Assembly: GCA_964630905.1 (NCBI GenBank)
Contig: CAZVWR010000079.1
Coordinates: forward strand, 1 to 11,052
DNA length: 11,052 bases
Source: JAGOEX01 sp964630905
GTDB lineage: Bacteria > UBP6 > UBA1177
Reading direction: 5' to 3'
This document shows positions 1-6,284 of this stretch, in pieces. The notes under the pieces were generated by a model, which saw only the letters and a program-made list of their open reading frames with translations, did no database searches and was not told where the DNA came from. Both the position numbers and the translations under genes were made by a program. The stretch's first letter is position 1. Each line of letters opens with the position of its first letter.

Positions 1-140
1 TCAATTAGTGTAAGTTGGCTTAACTAACTGTCCACTTTTTTCTGAAGGGTTCAACTATCTTTTTGATATGAATTGGTCAGATGGAACACTAAAAAGAGTT
101 GGATACTCATTATTGAATTGGCTTGTATGGATCAAAAAAC

Positions 141-851
141 ATGACACAAACAAAAATCGAATGGACTGAATCGACTTGGAATCCGGTTACGGGTTGCACG
201 AAGATTTCCGCTGGCTGCAAAAACTGTTACGCCGAGGTGATGGCCCGCCGTTTAAAGGCGATGGGACAGCCGAAATACAAGGACGGGTTCAAGCTGACTC
301 TTCATCCTGAGACTTTGAATGAGCCTTACACTTGGAAAAAACCGAGAATGATTTTCATCAACTCGATGAGCGATCTTTTCCACAAAGATGTTCCTGTCGA
401 TTATATTCAGAAGATTTTCAATGTGGTGTGGAACAATCCTCATCATATTTTTCAGGTTCTTACTAAAAGGGCTGACATTCTTGCAAAATATGACCGTGAG
501 GGGTTGATCGACTGGCCGCCTAATCTCTGGATGGGCGTAACAGTTGAAAATAGCGATGTGACAGAGCGGATAGATCTCTTAAGAAACACGAAAGCGAAAG
601 TGAAATTCCTTTCATGCGAACCTCTGCTTTCTCCCATAAAAAACATGAATCTTCAAGAAATTGACTGGGTTATAGTCGGTGGTGAAAGCGGAAGAACTCC
701 AAGATTGATGAAAGAAGAGTGGGTGCTTGACATAAAAAAACAGTGCGAAAAATCAAAAACCGCTTTTTATTTCAAACAGTGGGGTGGAACCAACAAAAAA
801 GCAGCCGGAAGGGAACTTCAGGGAATTATCTACGACGCAATGCCTGCATAA
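141..851 (+). CDS. DUF5131 family (phage Gp37/Gp68-like) three-Cys protein
   Basis: I recognise the DUF5131 / Gp37-Gp68 family, whose biochemical role is not established. The protein opens with the family hallmark TKIEWTESTWNPVTGC. Three cysteines follow in a CX6CX2C arrangement (Cys19, Cys26, Cys29, the last in CKNCYAE), which resembles the metal-cluster motif of radical-SAM-like enzymes. Other family signatures are FINSMSDLFH near residue 72, FQVLTKRA near 105, MGVTVEN near 131, VIVGGESG near 178 and FYFKQWGG near 212. The length of 236 residues is normal and the C-terminus looks intact. I start at ATG 141 because family members begin a few residues before the IEWT motif. An in-frame TTG at 123 would add six residues, and neither start has a clear Shine-Dalgarno sequence. 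The gene faces the next gene, with 8 bases between the two stop codons. Such genes are often carried by phages and islands, so it may be acquired. Function unknown. Confidence 0.87.
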   Translation: MTQTKIEWTESTWNPVTGCTKISAGCKNCYAEVMARRLKAMGQPKYKDGFKLTLHPETLNEPYTWKKPRMIFINSMSDLFHKDVPVDYIQKIFNVVWNNPHHIFQVLTKRADILAKYDREGLIDWPPNLWMGVTVENSDVTERIDLLRNTKAKVKFLSCEPLLSPIKNMNLQEIDWVIVGGESGRTPRLMKEEWVLDIKKQCEKSKTAFYFKQWGGTNKKAAGRELQGIIYDAMPA

Positions 852-859
852 AATTTCAG

Positions 860-1156
860 TTATTGTTCCCCGTAATGTTCGTTTTTGGTGTTTCGACGAC
901 CTGTTTCAAGATCATGGTCGCGTTCGCTTGAATCTTTTTTGAACGGTGCAAGACTGTTGACCCTTATCTGCTTGCCTTTATAAACAAATTCAGTTCCTGT
1001 GAATTCAAGTCTCTGAAGGACAAAAATATCACCCGGAAGTGTGCTGACAAGGAAAAAGGGCTCGTCTTTCTTCCCAAAATTGGTGTTTGTCTGAAGCCTG
1101 AGCAACGAAGAACCTGTCGCTTCAGCTCTTGTCAAAGTCTTTTTTTTCGTTTCCAT
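860..1156 (-). CDS. Small hypothetical protein at the end of the fau-rny-ymdB operon
   Basis: I do not recognise this 98-residue protein. It is soluble-looking, with no signal peptide or membrane segment. It has a basic N-terminus (METKKKTLTR), a hydrophobic and probably beta-rich middle (about residues 32-70, including FFLVSTLPGDIFVLQ and EFVYKGKQIRVNSL), and a very charged C-terminal tail (residues 73-98, rich in Lys, Arg, Asp and Glu). The start is set at ATG 1156 because a strong ribosome-binding site (AAGGAGGG) lies 4 bases upstream. An in-frame TTG at 1177 is upstream of that site and unlikely. It begins 37 bases after the ymdB stop on the same strand, so it is probably the last gene of that operon. 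Its 3' end nearly meets the DUF5131 gene. A folded beta domain with a charged tail could be a nucleic-acid or protein adaptor, but that is a guess. Confidence 0.68.
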   Translation of the reverse strand: METKKKTLTRAEATGSSLLRLQTNTNFGKKDEPFFLVSTLPGDIFVLQRLEFTGTEFVYKGKQIRVNSLAPFKKDSSERDHDLETGRRNTKNEHYGEQ

Positions 1157-1160
1157 CGAA

Positions 1161-1168
1161 CCCTCCTT
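1161..1168 (-). promoter_or_regulatory. Ribosome-binding site fixing the start of the small protein
   Basis: AAGGAGGG on the minus strand ends 4 bases before ATG 1156. It lies downstream of the alternative TTG at 1177, so it supports the shorter 98-residue reading. Confidence 0.75.
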
Positions 1169-1193
1169 GAACCTCAATTGAACCGCCGGACGA

Positions 1194-1982
1194 TCAGAAT
1201 TCCCTGATCCTTTTTATTTCAGTACATTTTTTTGAAACTTCATCAAATTCAGCAATTATCCCTTCAATAACAAGATCTTCTTTGGCAGGAGTGAAACTTT
1301 GAGGAATATTGGTGAGATATCCTTTTATGCTGTCCTCTTTTTCAAACCCGAGGACTGAATTGAACGATCCGCATCTTCCAAGATCAGTGATATATCCGCA
1401 TCTTCCGTTCAATATTTTTTCATCCGATGTCTGGACATGGGTGTGTGTTCCGGCAAAAAGCTCAATTTTATCAGCAAGATAAAAACCAAGTGCCTCTTTT
1501 TCAGCCGTTGCTTCAGCATGAAAATCCATTATTATGATATCCGCTCCGGAACTTTTCAGTTTTTCAATTTCTGCAACAGCTTTTGTAAAAGGGCTGTCAA
1601 CCGGAGACATAAAAACCCTGCCGATGAGATTTGTTATCCCTACTTTTATCTTCTTTTTCTTTTGCTCGAAAATGTATGAACCATGCCCTGCAATATTGTC
1701 GGGAAAGTTTGCAGGTCGTAATATCTGCGGATACTTATCAATGAATGAAAAGATCTCCTTTTTATTCCAGATATGGTTTCCCGATGTCAGAACATCTATT
1801 CCGGAACTGAAAAGATCTTTGGCGGCAGATTCAACAAGACCCTTGCCTCCTGATGCGTTCTCACCATTGGCAACGATAAGGTCAACTTCGTTTTTCTTAA
1901 TAATAGCAGGCAATTTTTCGCGAACAGCTCTTCTGCCGGGCCGACCTATTATGTCTCCGAGCATTAAAATTCTGAAGGCCAT
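1194..1982 (-). CDS. ymdB: YmdB-family metallophosphoesterase (2',3'-cyclic nucleotide phosphodiesterase)
   Basis: This is a cytoplasmic calcineurin-like metallophosphoesterase of the YmdB/DR1281 family. Members hydrolyse cyclic nucleotides and influence RNA turnover and cell-fate decisions in Bacillus. All metal-site motifs are present: GDIIGRPGR (Asp10), NGENASGG (Glu41, Asn42), SGNHIW (Asn69, His70), DFHAEATAEK (Asp153, His155) and GTHTHVQT (His180, His182). The 262-residue length is typical. Two short GRC motifs (Cys195 and Cys204) flank the YITDLG strand, where many homologues have Thr or Met-Thr/Met-Cys; at least the second is a mild family variation. The start ATG 1982 has AGAGGA a few bases upstream. 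That site overlaps the rny stop, which lies only 9 bases away, so translation is probably coupled to rny. The rny-ymdB pairing is conserved in many bacteria and supports a shared role in RNA metabolism. The catalytic assignment rests on family membership. Confidence 0.95.
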   Translation of the reverse strand: MAFRILMLGDIIGRPGRRAVREKLPAIIKKNEVDLIVANGENASGGKGLVESAAKDLFSSGIDVLTSGNHIWNKKEIFSFIDKYPQILRPANFPDNIAGHGSYIFEQKKKKIKVGITNLIGRVFMSPVDSPFTKAVAEIEKLKSSGADIIIMDFHAEATAEKEALGFYLADKIELFAGTHTHVQTSDEKILNGRCGYITDLGRCGSFNSVLGFEKEDSIKGYLTNIPQSFTPAKEDLVIEGIIAEFDEVSKKCTEIKRIREF

Positions 1983-1991
1983 TAAAATCCT

Positions 1992-3539
1992 CTATTGAGC
2001 TGTGCTGACAACCCTTGTTTCTCTGATTACAACAACTTTGATCTGTCCCGGGTATGAAAGTTCAGCTTCGATCTTCTTGGAAATATCGTTGGCAAGTATG
2101 TAGGCATCTTCATCATTAACTTTGGTAGTATCAACGATTACGCGAAGTTCTCTTCCTGCCTGAATGGCAAAAGATTTATCAACACCTTCGAAAGCTGTTG
2201 CCAGATTTTCAAGTTCGGTTAGACGCTGAATATAAGCTTCCGACATTTCTCTTCTTGCTCCCGGTCTTGCTCCGCTGAGTGCATCAGCAGCCGCAACAAG
2301 TATGTCGAGTATAGACTCAGGTTTGATCTCACCGTGATGAGCCGCAATAGCGTTAAATATCCGTTTTGATTCACCATATTTTTCGGCAAGTTTGGCACCT
2401 ATTGACGCGTGACTTCCTTCGATCTCGTGGTCAACCGCTTTTCCTATATCATGGAGAAGTCCGGCCCTTCTTGCATTTTTGACGCTGTAATTAAGCTCGG
2501 CCGCCATAAGACCCGCAAGAAATCCGGTTTCAATTGAATGTTTCCACACATTCTGACTGTAGCTTGTTCTATATCTCAATCTTCCGACAAGAAGAACAAG
2601 TTCCGGATGAAGCTTATGAATTCCAAGGTCGAAGATCGCCTGCTCACCGGCTTCCTTGATGGTTTTCCAGACATCCTTTGATGCCGCTTCAAAAACTTCT
2701 TCTATTCTGCCCGGATGAATTCTTCCATCTGAAATGAGCTTCTGCAGAGTGAGTGATGCGATCTGTCTTCTGATCGGATTGAAATCGCTGATAACAACAG
2801 CTTCAGGAGTATCGTCAATTATCAGATCGACTCCTGTGACAGCCTCTATTGCACGAATATTTCTTCCTTCACGGCCTATTATTCTTCCCTTCATTTCATC
2901 GTTGGGGAGACTGACGGTAGTAACAGTGTTTTCAGCAACATATTCGCCTGAATATCTCTGGATCGCAGTGGAAATTATCTCTTTACTTTTCTTTTCAGCG
3001 TCTTCTGCAAGTGCATCTTCTATTGCCTTTATTTTCTTTGCTGCAATGTGCTTTGCTTCATCTTCAATTTTCTGGATGAGTTTCTCTTTTGCCTCTTCCT
3101 GTGTCATGCCGGCGATCTTTTCAAGTTCGGTGGTGACCTTTTTCATTTCATTATCAACAGACTCTTTCTGTTTTTCAAGAAGAGTTTCAGTGTCTTTCTG
3201 CCTTTTCTCGATCACTTTAAATTCTTTTTCCTTTGCAAGATAGAGTTCATCTCTCAGTGCAAGCTGCTCTTCTCTTTTGTTAAGTCTTTTCTCTCTTTCC
3301 TTGAATTCCTTTAAAAGGTCATTTTTCTGTTCTTCTGTCTGCTTTTTACCGTCAAGAATGTTTTCCTGAGCTTTGATCTCAGCTTCCTTGAGGATCTTTT
3401 CCGCCTGGGATTTTGCATTTTCAAGGTCTCTACGGGATTTTTCCATTTTTTCCTTGTATGCAATGGTCTTGTACATTGACCACAGCAGTGCGCCGACCGG
3501 AATTCCGATGACAAGCATGACTATTGATGTGATGTCCAT
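1992..3539 (-). CDS. rny: Ribonuclease Y
   Basis: RNase Y is a membrane-anchored endoribonuclease that starts mRNA decay by cutting single-stranded RNA. Domains are seen in the expected order. A membrane anchor lies at about residues 4-22. A long Lys/Glu/Gln-rich coiled coil runs from about 25 to 195. A KH RNA-binding domain covers about 208-280, with the GxxG loop in GRIIGREGRN at 218-227. An HD phosphohydrolase domain covers about 325-425, with His334, His363-Asp364 in LLHDIGK, His401-His402 and Asp419 in AADALS as metal ligands. The C-terminal family region ends at 515, the usual length. The start ATG 3539 is preceded by CAGGAG 5 bases upstream. It lies between fau (14 bases upstream) and ymdB (9 bases downstream) and appears fully intact. 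Confidence 0.98.
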   Translation of the reverse strand: MDITSIVMLVIGIPVGALLWSMYKTIAYKEKMEKSRRDLENAKSQAEKILKEAEIKAQENILDGKKQTEEQKNDLLKEFKEREKRLNKREEQLALRDELYLAKEKEFKVIEKRQKDTETLLEKQKESVDNEMKKVTTELEKIAGMTQEEAKEKLIQKIEDEAKHIAAKKIKAIEDALAEDAEKKSKEIISTAIQRYSGEYVAENTVTTVSLPNDEMKGRIIGREGRNIRAIEAVTGVDLIIDDTPEAVVISDFNPIRRQIASLTLQKLISDGRIHPGRIEEVFEAASKDVWKTIKEAGEQAIFDLGIHKLHPELVLLVGRLRYRTSYSQNVWKHSIETGFLAGLMAAELNYSVKNARRAGLLHDIGKAVDHEIEGSHASIGAKLAEKYGESKRIFNAIAAHHGEIKPESILDILVAAADALSGARPGARREMSEAYIQRLTELENLATAFEGVDKSFAIQAGRELRVIVDTTKVNDEDAYILANDISKKIEAELSYPGQIKVVVIRETRVVSTAQ

Positions 3540-3553
3540 TTTTACTCCTGTTA

Positions 3554-4120
3554 TTAAATGGTTGAAATATTTTTAAATATACGCTTTTCTGTGATTATTA
3601 TATCCACCGGCTGGTCTCCTTCAGTAGAAAAACCGGGATTGACAATTTGAAGATCATAAGCAATTCCGACAGATTTTGAATGCGATGATCTGCAAGGGAG
3701 TGTCGCATCGTAATATCCGCCACCGTAGCCGATCCTTTCACATTTTTGCGAAAAGGCGACTCCCGGAACGGCAAAAAGATCAATTTTTTCTATATCAAAA
3801 ACAGCAGTTTCTTCAACTGGTTCCAGAATTCCGAAATTTCCTTTTGCAAGATCATTTAATGATCTGATCTCATGGAATTCAAGCTTTTTTGTCCCCTTTT
3901 TAACTTTAGGAAAAACAAACCGTTTCTCTTTTAAATTCAGTAGCGGCATAAGATCAACTTCATTTCTGAAAGGGGAATAAAGGGCCACAACAGATGATGC
4001 TTCGAAAACATCAAGTGAAATCAGCGTGTTGGAAATGATTTTGCTTAGATTTAAAACATCATTTCCTGACATCTTCAATCTGAGAGCCAGGATGTCCTTC
4101 CGGAAAATCCCTTTATCCAA
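3554..4120 (-). CDS. fau: 5-formyltetrahydrofolate cyclo-ligase
   Basis: This cytoplasmic enzyme (MTHFS, also called YgfA or Fau) uses ATP to convert 5-formyltetrahydrofolate to 5,10-methenyltetrahydrofolate, recovering folate for one-carbon metabolism. Evidence includes the basic N-terminal helix FRKDILALRLKMS (residues 6-18), ALYSPFRNEVD (47-56), FVFPKVKKG near 68-76, VPGVAFSQKCERIGYGGGYYD (118-138, containing the ATP/folate-binding GYGGGYYD) and SVGIAYDLQIV (150-160). The 188-residue length is normal. The start is TTG at 4120. The next in-frame ATG (residue 17) would cut off the conserved N-terminal helix, and no ATG or GTG lies in frame just upstream. The only good Shine-Dalgarno (GGAGG, 4145-4149) is 24 bases away, but a hairpin between the two could bring it into range. 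It is the first gene of the fau-rny-ymdB operon and has its own promoter. Confidence 0.93.
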   Translation of the reverse strand: MDKGIFRKDILALRLKMSGNDVLNLSKIISNTLISLDVFEASSVVALYSPFRNEVDLMPLLNLKEKRFVFPKVKKGTKKLEFHEIRSLNDLAKGNFGILEPVEETAVFDIEKIDLFAVPGVAFSQKCERIGYGGGYYDATLPCRSSHSKSVGIAYDLQIVNPGFSTEGDQPVDIIITEKRIFKNISTI

Positions 4121-4129
4121 AGTATCAAA

Positions 4130-4144
4130 AAGCCCCGAGGGCTT
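4130..4144 (-). promoter_or_regulatory. Hairpin with T tract between the fau Shine-Dalgarno and its TTG start
   Basis: On the minus strand AAGCCC, loop TCG, then GGGCTT forms a perfect 6-bp stem, continued by TTT to give a run of five T. It sits directly after a GGAGG at 4145-4149 and before the TTG at 4120. It could be a weak intrinsic terminator/attenuator, or a spacer that shortens the Shine-Dalgarno-to-start distance from 24 to about 9 bases. An alternative pairing of the CCGGAGG arm with CCTCGGG (one mismatch) would instead hide the Shine-Dalgarno. The structure is visible; the function is inferred. Confidence 0.5.
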
Positions 4145-4171
4145 CCTCCGGTTATTTATATATATCTAAAA

Positions 4172-4196
4172 CATCCGGTTTTTAAAACAGCGGATG
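4172..4196 (-). other. Leader hairpin upstream of fau, followed by four T
   Basis: On the minus strand CATCCG and CGGATG form a 6-bp stem around a 13-base AT-rich loop that can pair further (GTTT with AAAC). TTTTAG follows. It starts within a few bases of the predicted transcription start, so it may be a 5' protective hairpin of the fau transcript. It may also serve as a weak terminator for read-through from pal, 63 bases upstream. The U tract is short, so termination would be inefficient. Confidence 0.4.
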
Positions 4197-4208
4197 CAAG
4201 TTGCAATA

Positions 4209-4237
4209 AAAATAGCTGAATTTATTGAAAATGTCAA
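4209..4237 (-). promoter_or_regulatory. Sigma-70-type promoter for fau-rny-ymdB
   Basis: On the minus strand a perfect -35 (TTGACA, 4232-4237) is separated by exactly 17 bases from a -10 TATTTT (4209-4214, 4 of 6 consensus). It lies in the 138-base gap between pal and fau. Transcription would begin near 4202, giving a leader of about 80 bases. Confidence 0.72.
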
Positions 4238-4258
4238 GAAGAAAATCGGTGATAGAGG

Positions 4259-4957
4259 TCAGTTTACTCTTTTAAACTCAGCTCTTCTGTTCTGAAACCA
4301 AGCCGATTCATTTGATGCAGGGTCCAAAGGTCTCTCTTCTCCGTATGAAACTATCTTTATTCTCTTTGAGTCTATACCTGACTGAATAAGCTTGTTTTTT
4401 ACTTCATCAGCTCTTTTTTCTCCAAGGGACATGTTGTAGTCAATGCTCCCTCTTTCGTCTGCATGTCCTTCAATTCTCACAACTTTTTCAGGAAAGTTGT
4501 TCAACCATCTTGCAACAAGGTCAACTTTGTTAAGATCTTCAGACCTTATTGTATATTCATTGAATTCAAAGTGGATGACAGGAAATTCAAGGTCTGGGTC
4601 TTTGGCGGGATCTTCTATTTCTTCAATGTTGTCTTTGGTCTTTTTGGCCTCTTTTTTCTTTGGCAGACATTTGTCGGGGTTGTCCTGATAATACTTCAGA
4701 ATCGCATCGCTTTTTTCTTTTACTGATTTAAACAGTTCTTTTGCCTTATCGTAGTTCTTTTTGTTAACTTCCTCTCTTGCCTTGTTCAGAAGTTCTTCTG
4801 CCGCAAGATAGTTCTCCTTGTCACAATCTTTTCCGATAGAAGCATCCCTGAAAGCTTTTTCCGCAAGTTCTCTTTCTGCCTTAGGCGGTTTAGCACATCC
4901 AGAGAAAATTAAACCGGCAAGAACCGAAATCATTAAAAGCACCAAAACCCTTTTCAT
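4259..4957 (-). CDS. pal: Peptidoglycan-associated lipoprotein Pal
   Basis: Pal is anchored in the outer membrane by lipid and binds peptidoglycan, closing the Tol-Pal link needed for outer-membrane constriction and integrity. The signal peptide runs to residue 20, with a lipobox ending FSGC (Cys21). Residues 25-95 form a charged helical region (helical hairpin resembling DUF4398-type segments), and 98-122 a Lys/Glu/Asp-rich linker. The OmpA-like domain spans about 125-231: FEFNEYTI, RIEGHADERG, MSLGEKRADEV, VSYGEERP and the final NRRAEF. Asp167 and Arg182 are 15 residues apart, matching the pair that binds diaminopimelate in OmpA-like domains. At 232 residues it is longer than E. coli Pal (173) because of the helical insert, which carries Cys45 and Cys97. 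ATG 4957 has an unusual G-run ribosome-binding site 4 bases upstream, 22 bases after tolB. Confidence 0.94.
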   Translation of the reverse strand: MKRVLVLLMISVLAGLIFSGCAKPPKAERELAEKAFRDASIGKDCDKENYLAAEELLNKAREEVNKKNYDKAKELFKSVKEKSDAILKYYQDNPDKCLPKKKEAKKTKDNIEEIEDPAKDPDLEFPVIHFEFNEYTIRSEDLNKVDLVARWLNNFPEKVVRIEGHADERGSIDYNMSLGEKRADEVKNKLIQSGIDSKRIKIVSYGEERPLDPASNESAWFQNRRAEFKRVN

Positions 4958-4979
4958 AACACCCCCCTATATATAAAAA

Positions 4980-6284
4980 TTACTGTTTTATAATTTCAGG
5001 CGACCATGAAGGGGAAACCACCTCTCCTTCGCCTGCATAAACTAAAATCTGCCTGTCACCTTTTAAATTTGAAAGATAAAGTCCGTTCCTGCCTGATCTG
5101 TCTGAAGAGAATGCAATCAGTCTGCTGTCCGGTGAGAATGTCGGAGATTCATTCCTTCCCTGTTTTTGAGTCACCCTTGATATTGATCTTGTTGCTATAT
5201 CAAAAAGGAATACGTCAAATGCAAAAAATTCATCACGCCCGGTAAACGCGATGTGTTTTCCATCGGGACTGTAATCGGGGTCCTGATTGTATTTACCCTG
5301 AGTTGTAAGTCTCTCAACTCTTTCAGGATTGTTGACCCACAGTCTGTAAATATGAGGGTTGCCTGCCCTGTTTGATACAAAAGCTATCTCTTTTCCGTCC
5401 GGACTGAAGCTCGGAGCGGTGTCGATAGCCATGTTCTTTGTCATTCTTGAAAGTTCGCCGTTCGTTGTATCAAGCAGATATATTTCAGCATTTCCGTCCT
5501 TTGAAAGCCTTAGAGCGATAGTTTTACCGTCAGGACTTGCAGAAGCAGATGTATTAAGTCCCTCATGGCTTGAAATAAGTTTTATCTGTTTAGTTGCCAC
5601 ATCAATAGAATAAAGGTTGGGATTACTTTTTTCATAACTTGTGAAGAATATCTTTTTTCCGTCAGCTGACCATTCAGGAAGAAGAATGATCTTTTTTGCC
5701 GAATAGACCACTTTCTTATCCGATCCGTCAAATTCTGCTGTCACAAGGGAATATGTCTCTCCCGATTTTTCAACAAAGCACAGTCTGCTGAACATGAAGG
5801 TCATTTCCTCTCCTGTCAGAATTGTAATGACCTCACTTGCAAAACGGTGAGCCGCTTTTTTTATGGTTTTTGCAGAGGATTTGTATTTTTTCCGCAGTAT
5901 CTCCTTCCCTTCCGCAACATCAAAGAAGTAAAGTTCAAGCTCAACAGTGTCGTTTCCTTTGAGAATTCCCTTTATCAAACCGTTGGCACCGACATTCATC
6001 CAGTTCTTAAAATCGGTAGATGAAGGGACAACATCAGCTTTTTCAAGGTATGACTTGGGATCAAGCATTCTGAAATACCCTGTAATGTTGAGAACTAAGC
6101 CGATAGCATCGGTGATCTCCTTTGACTGTGCGGGTGAAGCACCGTCTGTGTTAATGATCGGAGCCAGCGCCATGTTATATTCCGATATGGCACCGTCTCT
6201 GACTTCAACCTTTATCTGGCCGTAAAGTCCGGTTGAAACCAGCATAATGAAAAACAAATTGATCAGCCTGGAGTGAATGGACAT
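4980..6284 (-). CDS. tolB: Tol-Pal system beta-propeller protein TolB
   Basis: TolB is a periplasmic protein that binds Pal and TolA and couples the inner-membrane motor to the outer membrane. A cleavable signal peptide covers about residues 1-22 (hydrophobic 7-20, cleavage near LYG-Q). The TolB N-terminal alpha/beta domain follows at about 24-155, including the IGLVLNITGYFRMLDP stretch. The C-terminal propeller (about 165-434) is shown by repeated blades with W/F-SxDGK motifs at 205-210, 250-254, 294-298, 339-343, 384-388 and a last one near 428. The 434-residue length is typical. ATG 6284 has a strong AAGGAGG 7 bases upstream that lies inside the end of tolA, and the two genes overlap by 22 bases, which implies translational coupling. 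No disruption is seen. Confidence 0.97.
   Translation of the reverse strand: MSIHSRLINLFFIMLVSTGLYGQIKVEVRDGAISEYNMALAPIINTDGASPAQSKEITDAIGLVLNITGYFRMLDPKSYLEKADVVPSSTDFKNWMNVGANGLIKGILKGNDTVELELYFFDVAEGKEILRKKYKSSAKTIKKAAHRFASEVITILTGEEMTFMFSRLCFVEKSGETYSLVTAEFDGSDKKVVYSAKKIILLPEWSADGKKIFFTSYEKSNPNLYSIDVATKQIKLISSHEGLNTSASASPDGKTIALRLSKDGNAEIYLLDTTNGELSRMTKNMAIDTAPSFSPDGKEIAFVSNRAGNPHIYRLWVNNPERVERLTTQGKYNQDPDYSPDGKHIAFTGRDEFFAFDVFLFDIATRSISRVTQKQGRNESPTFSPDSRLIAFSSDRSGRNGLYLSNLKGDRQILVYAGEGEVVSPSWSPEIIKQ

Noticed and set aside
1..60. Possible end of an insertion sequence at the left edge (TGTCCACTTTTTTC-like stretch)
   Set aside because: It only vaguely recalls transposon ends. No paired inverted repeat, target duplication or transposase is present in the window.
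14..169. Open plus-strand frame before and overlapping the DUF5131 start (33 residues from ATG 68)
   Set aside because: No ribosome-binding site, no recognised motif, an upstream stop at 11-13 and an overlap of 29 bases with the better-supported gene. It could be a remnant, but nothing proves it.
1534..1998. 154-residue plus-strand frame opposite ymdB
   Set aside because: It is antisense to a gene with complete catalytic motifs, has no ribosome-binding site and no domain; a shadow frame.
2734..3243. 169-residue plus-strand frame opposite the RNase Y coiled coil
   Set aside because: Its Ser/Phe/Leu-rich content is what results from reading Glu/Lys-rich coiled-coil codons backwards; a shadow frame.
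4121..4258. 6S RNA or THF riboswitch upstream of fau
   Set aside because: 6S RNA often precedes this gene, and a GCATCCGCT stretch recalls one segment of a THF riboswitch. The transcribed leader is only about 80 bases and lacks the rest of either fold.
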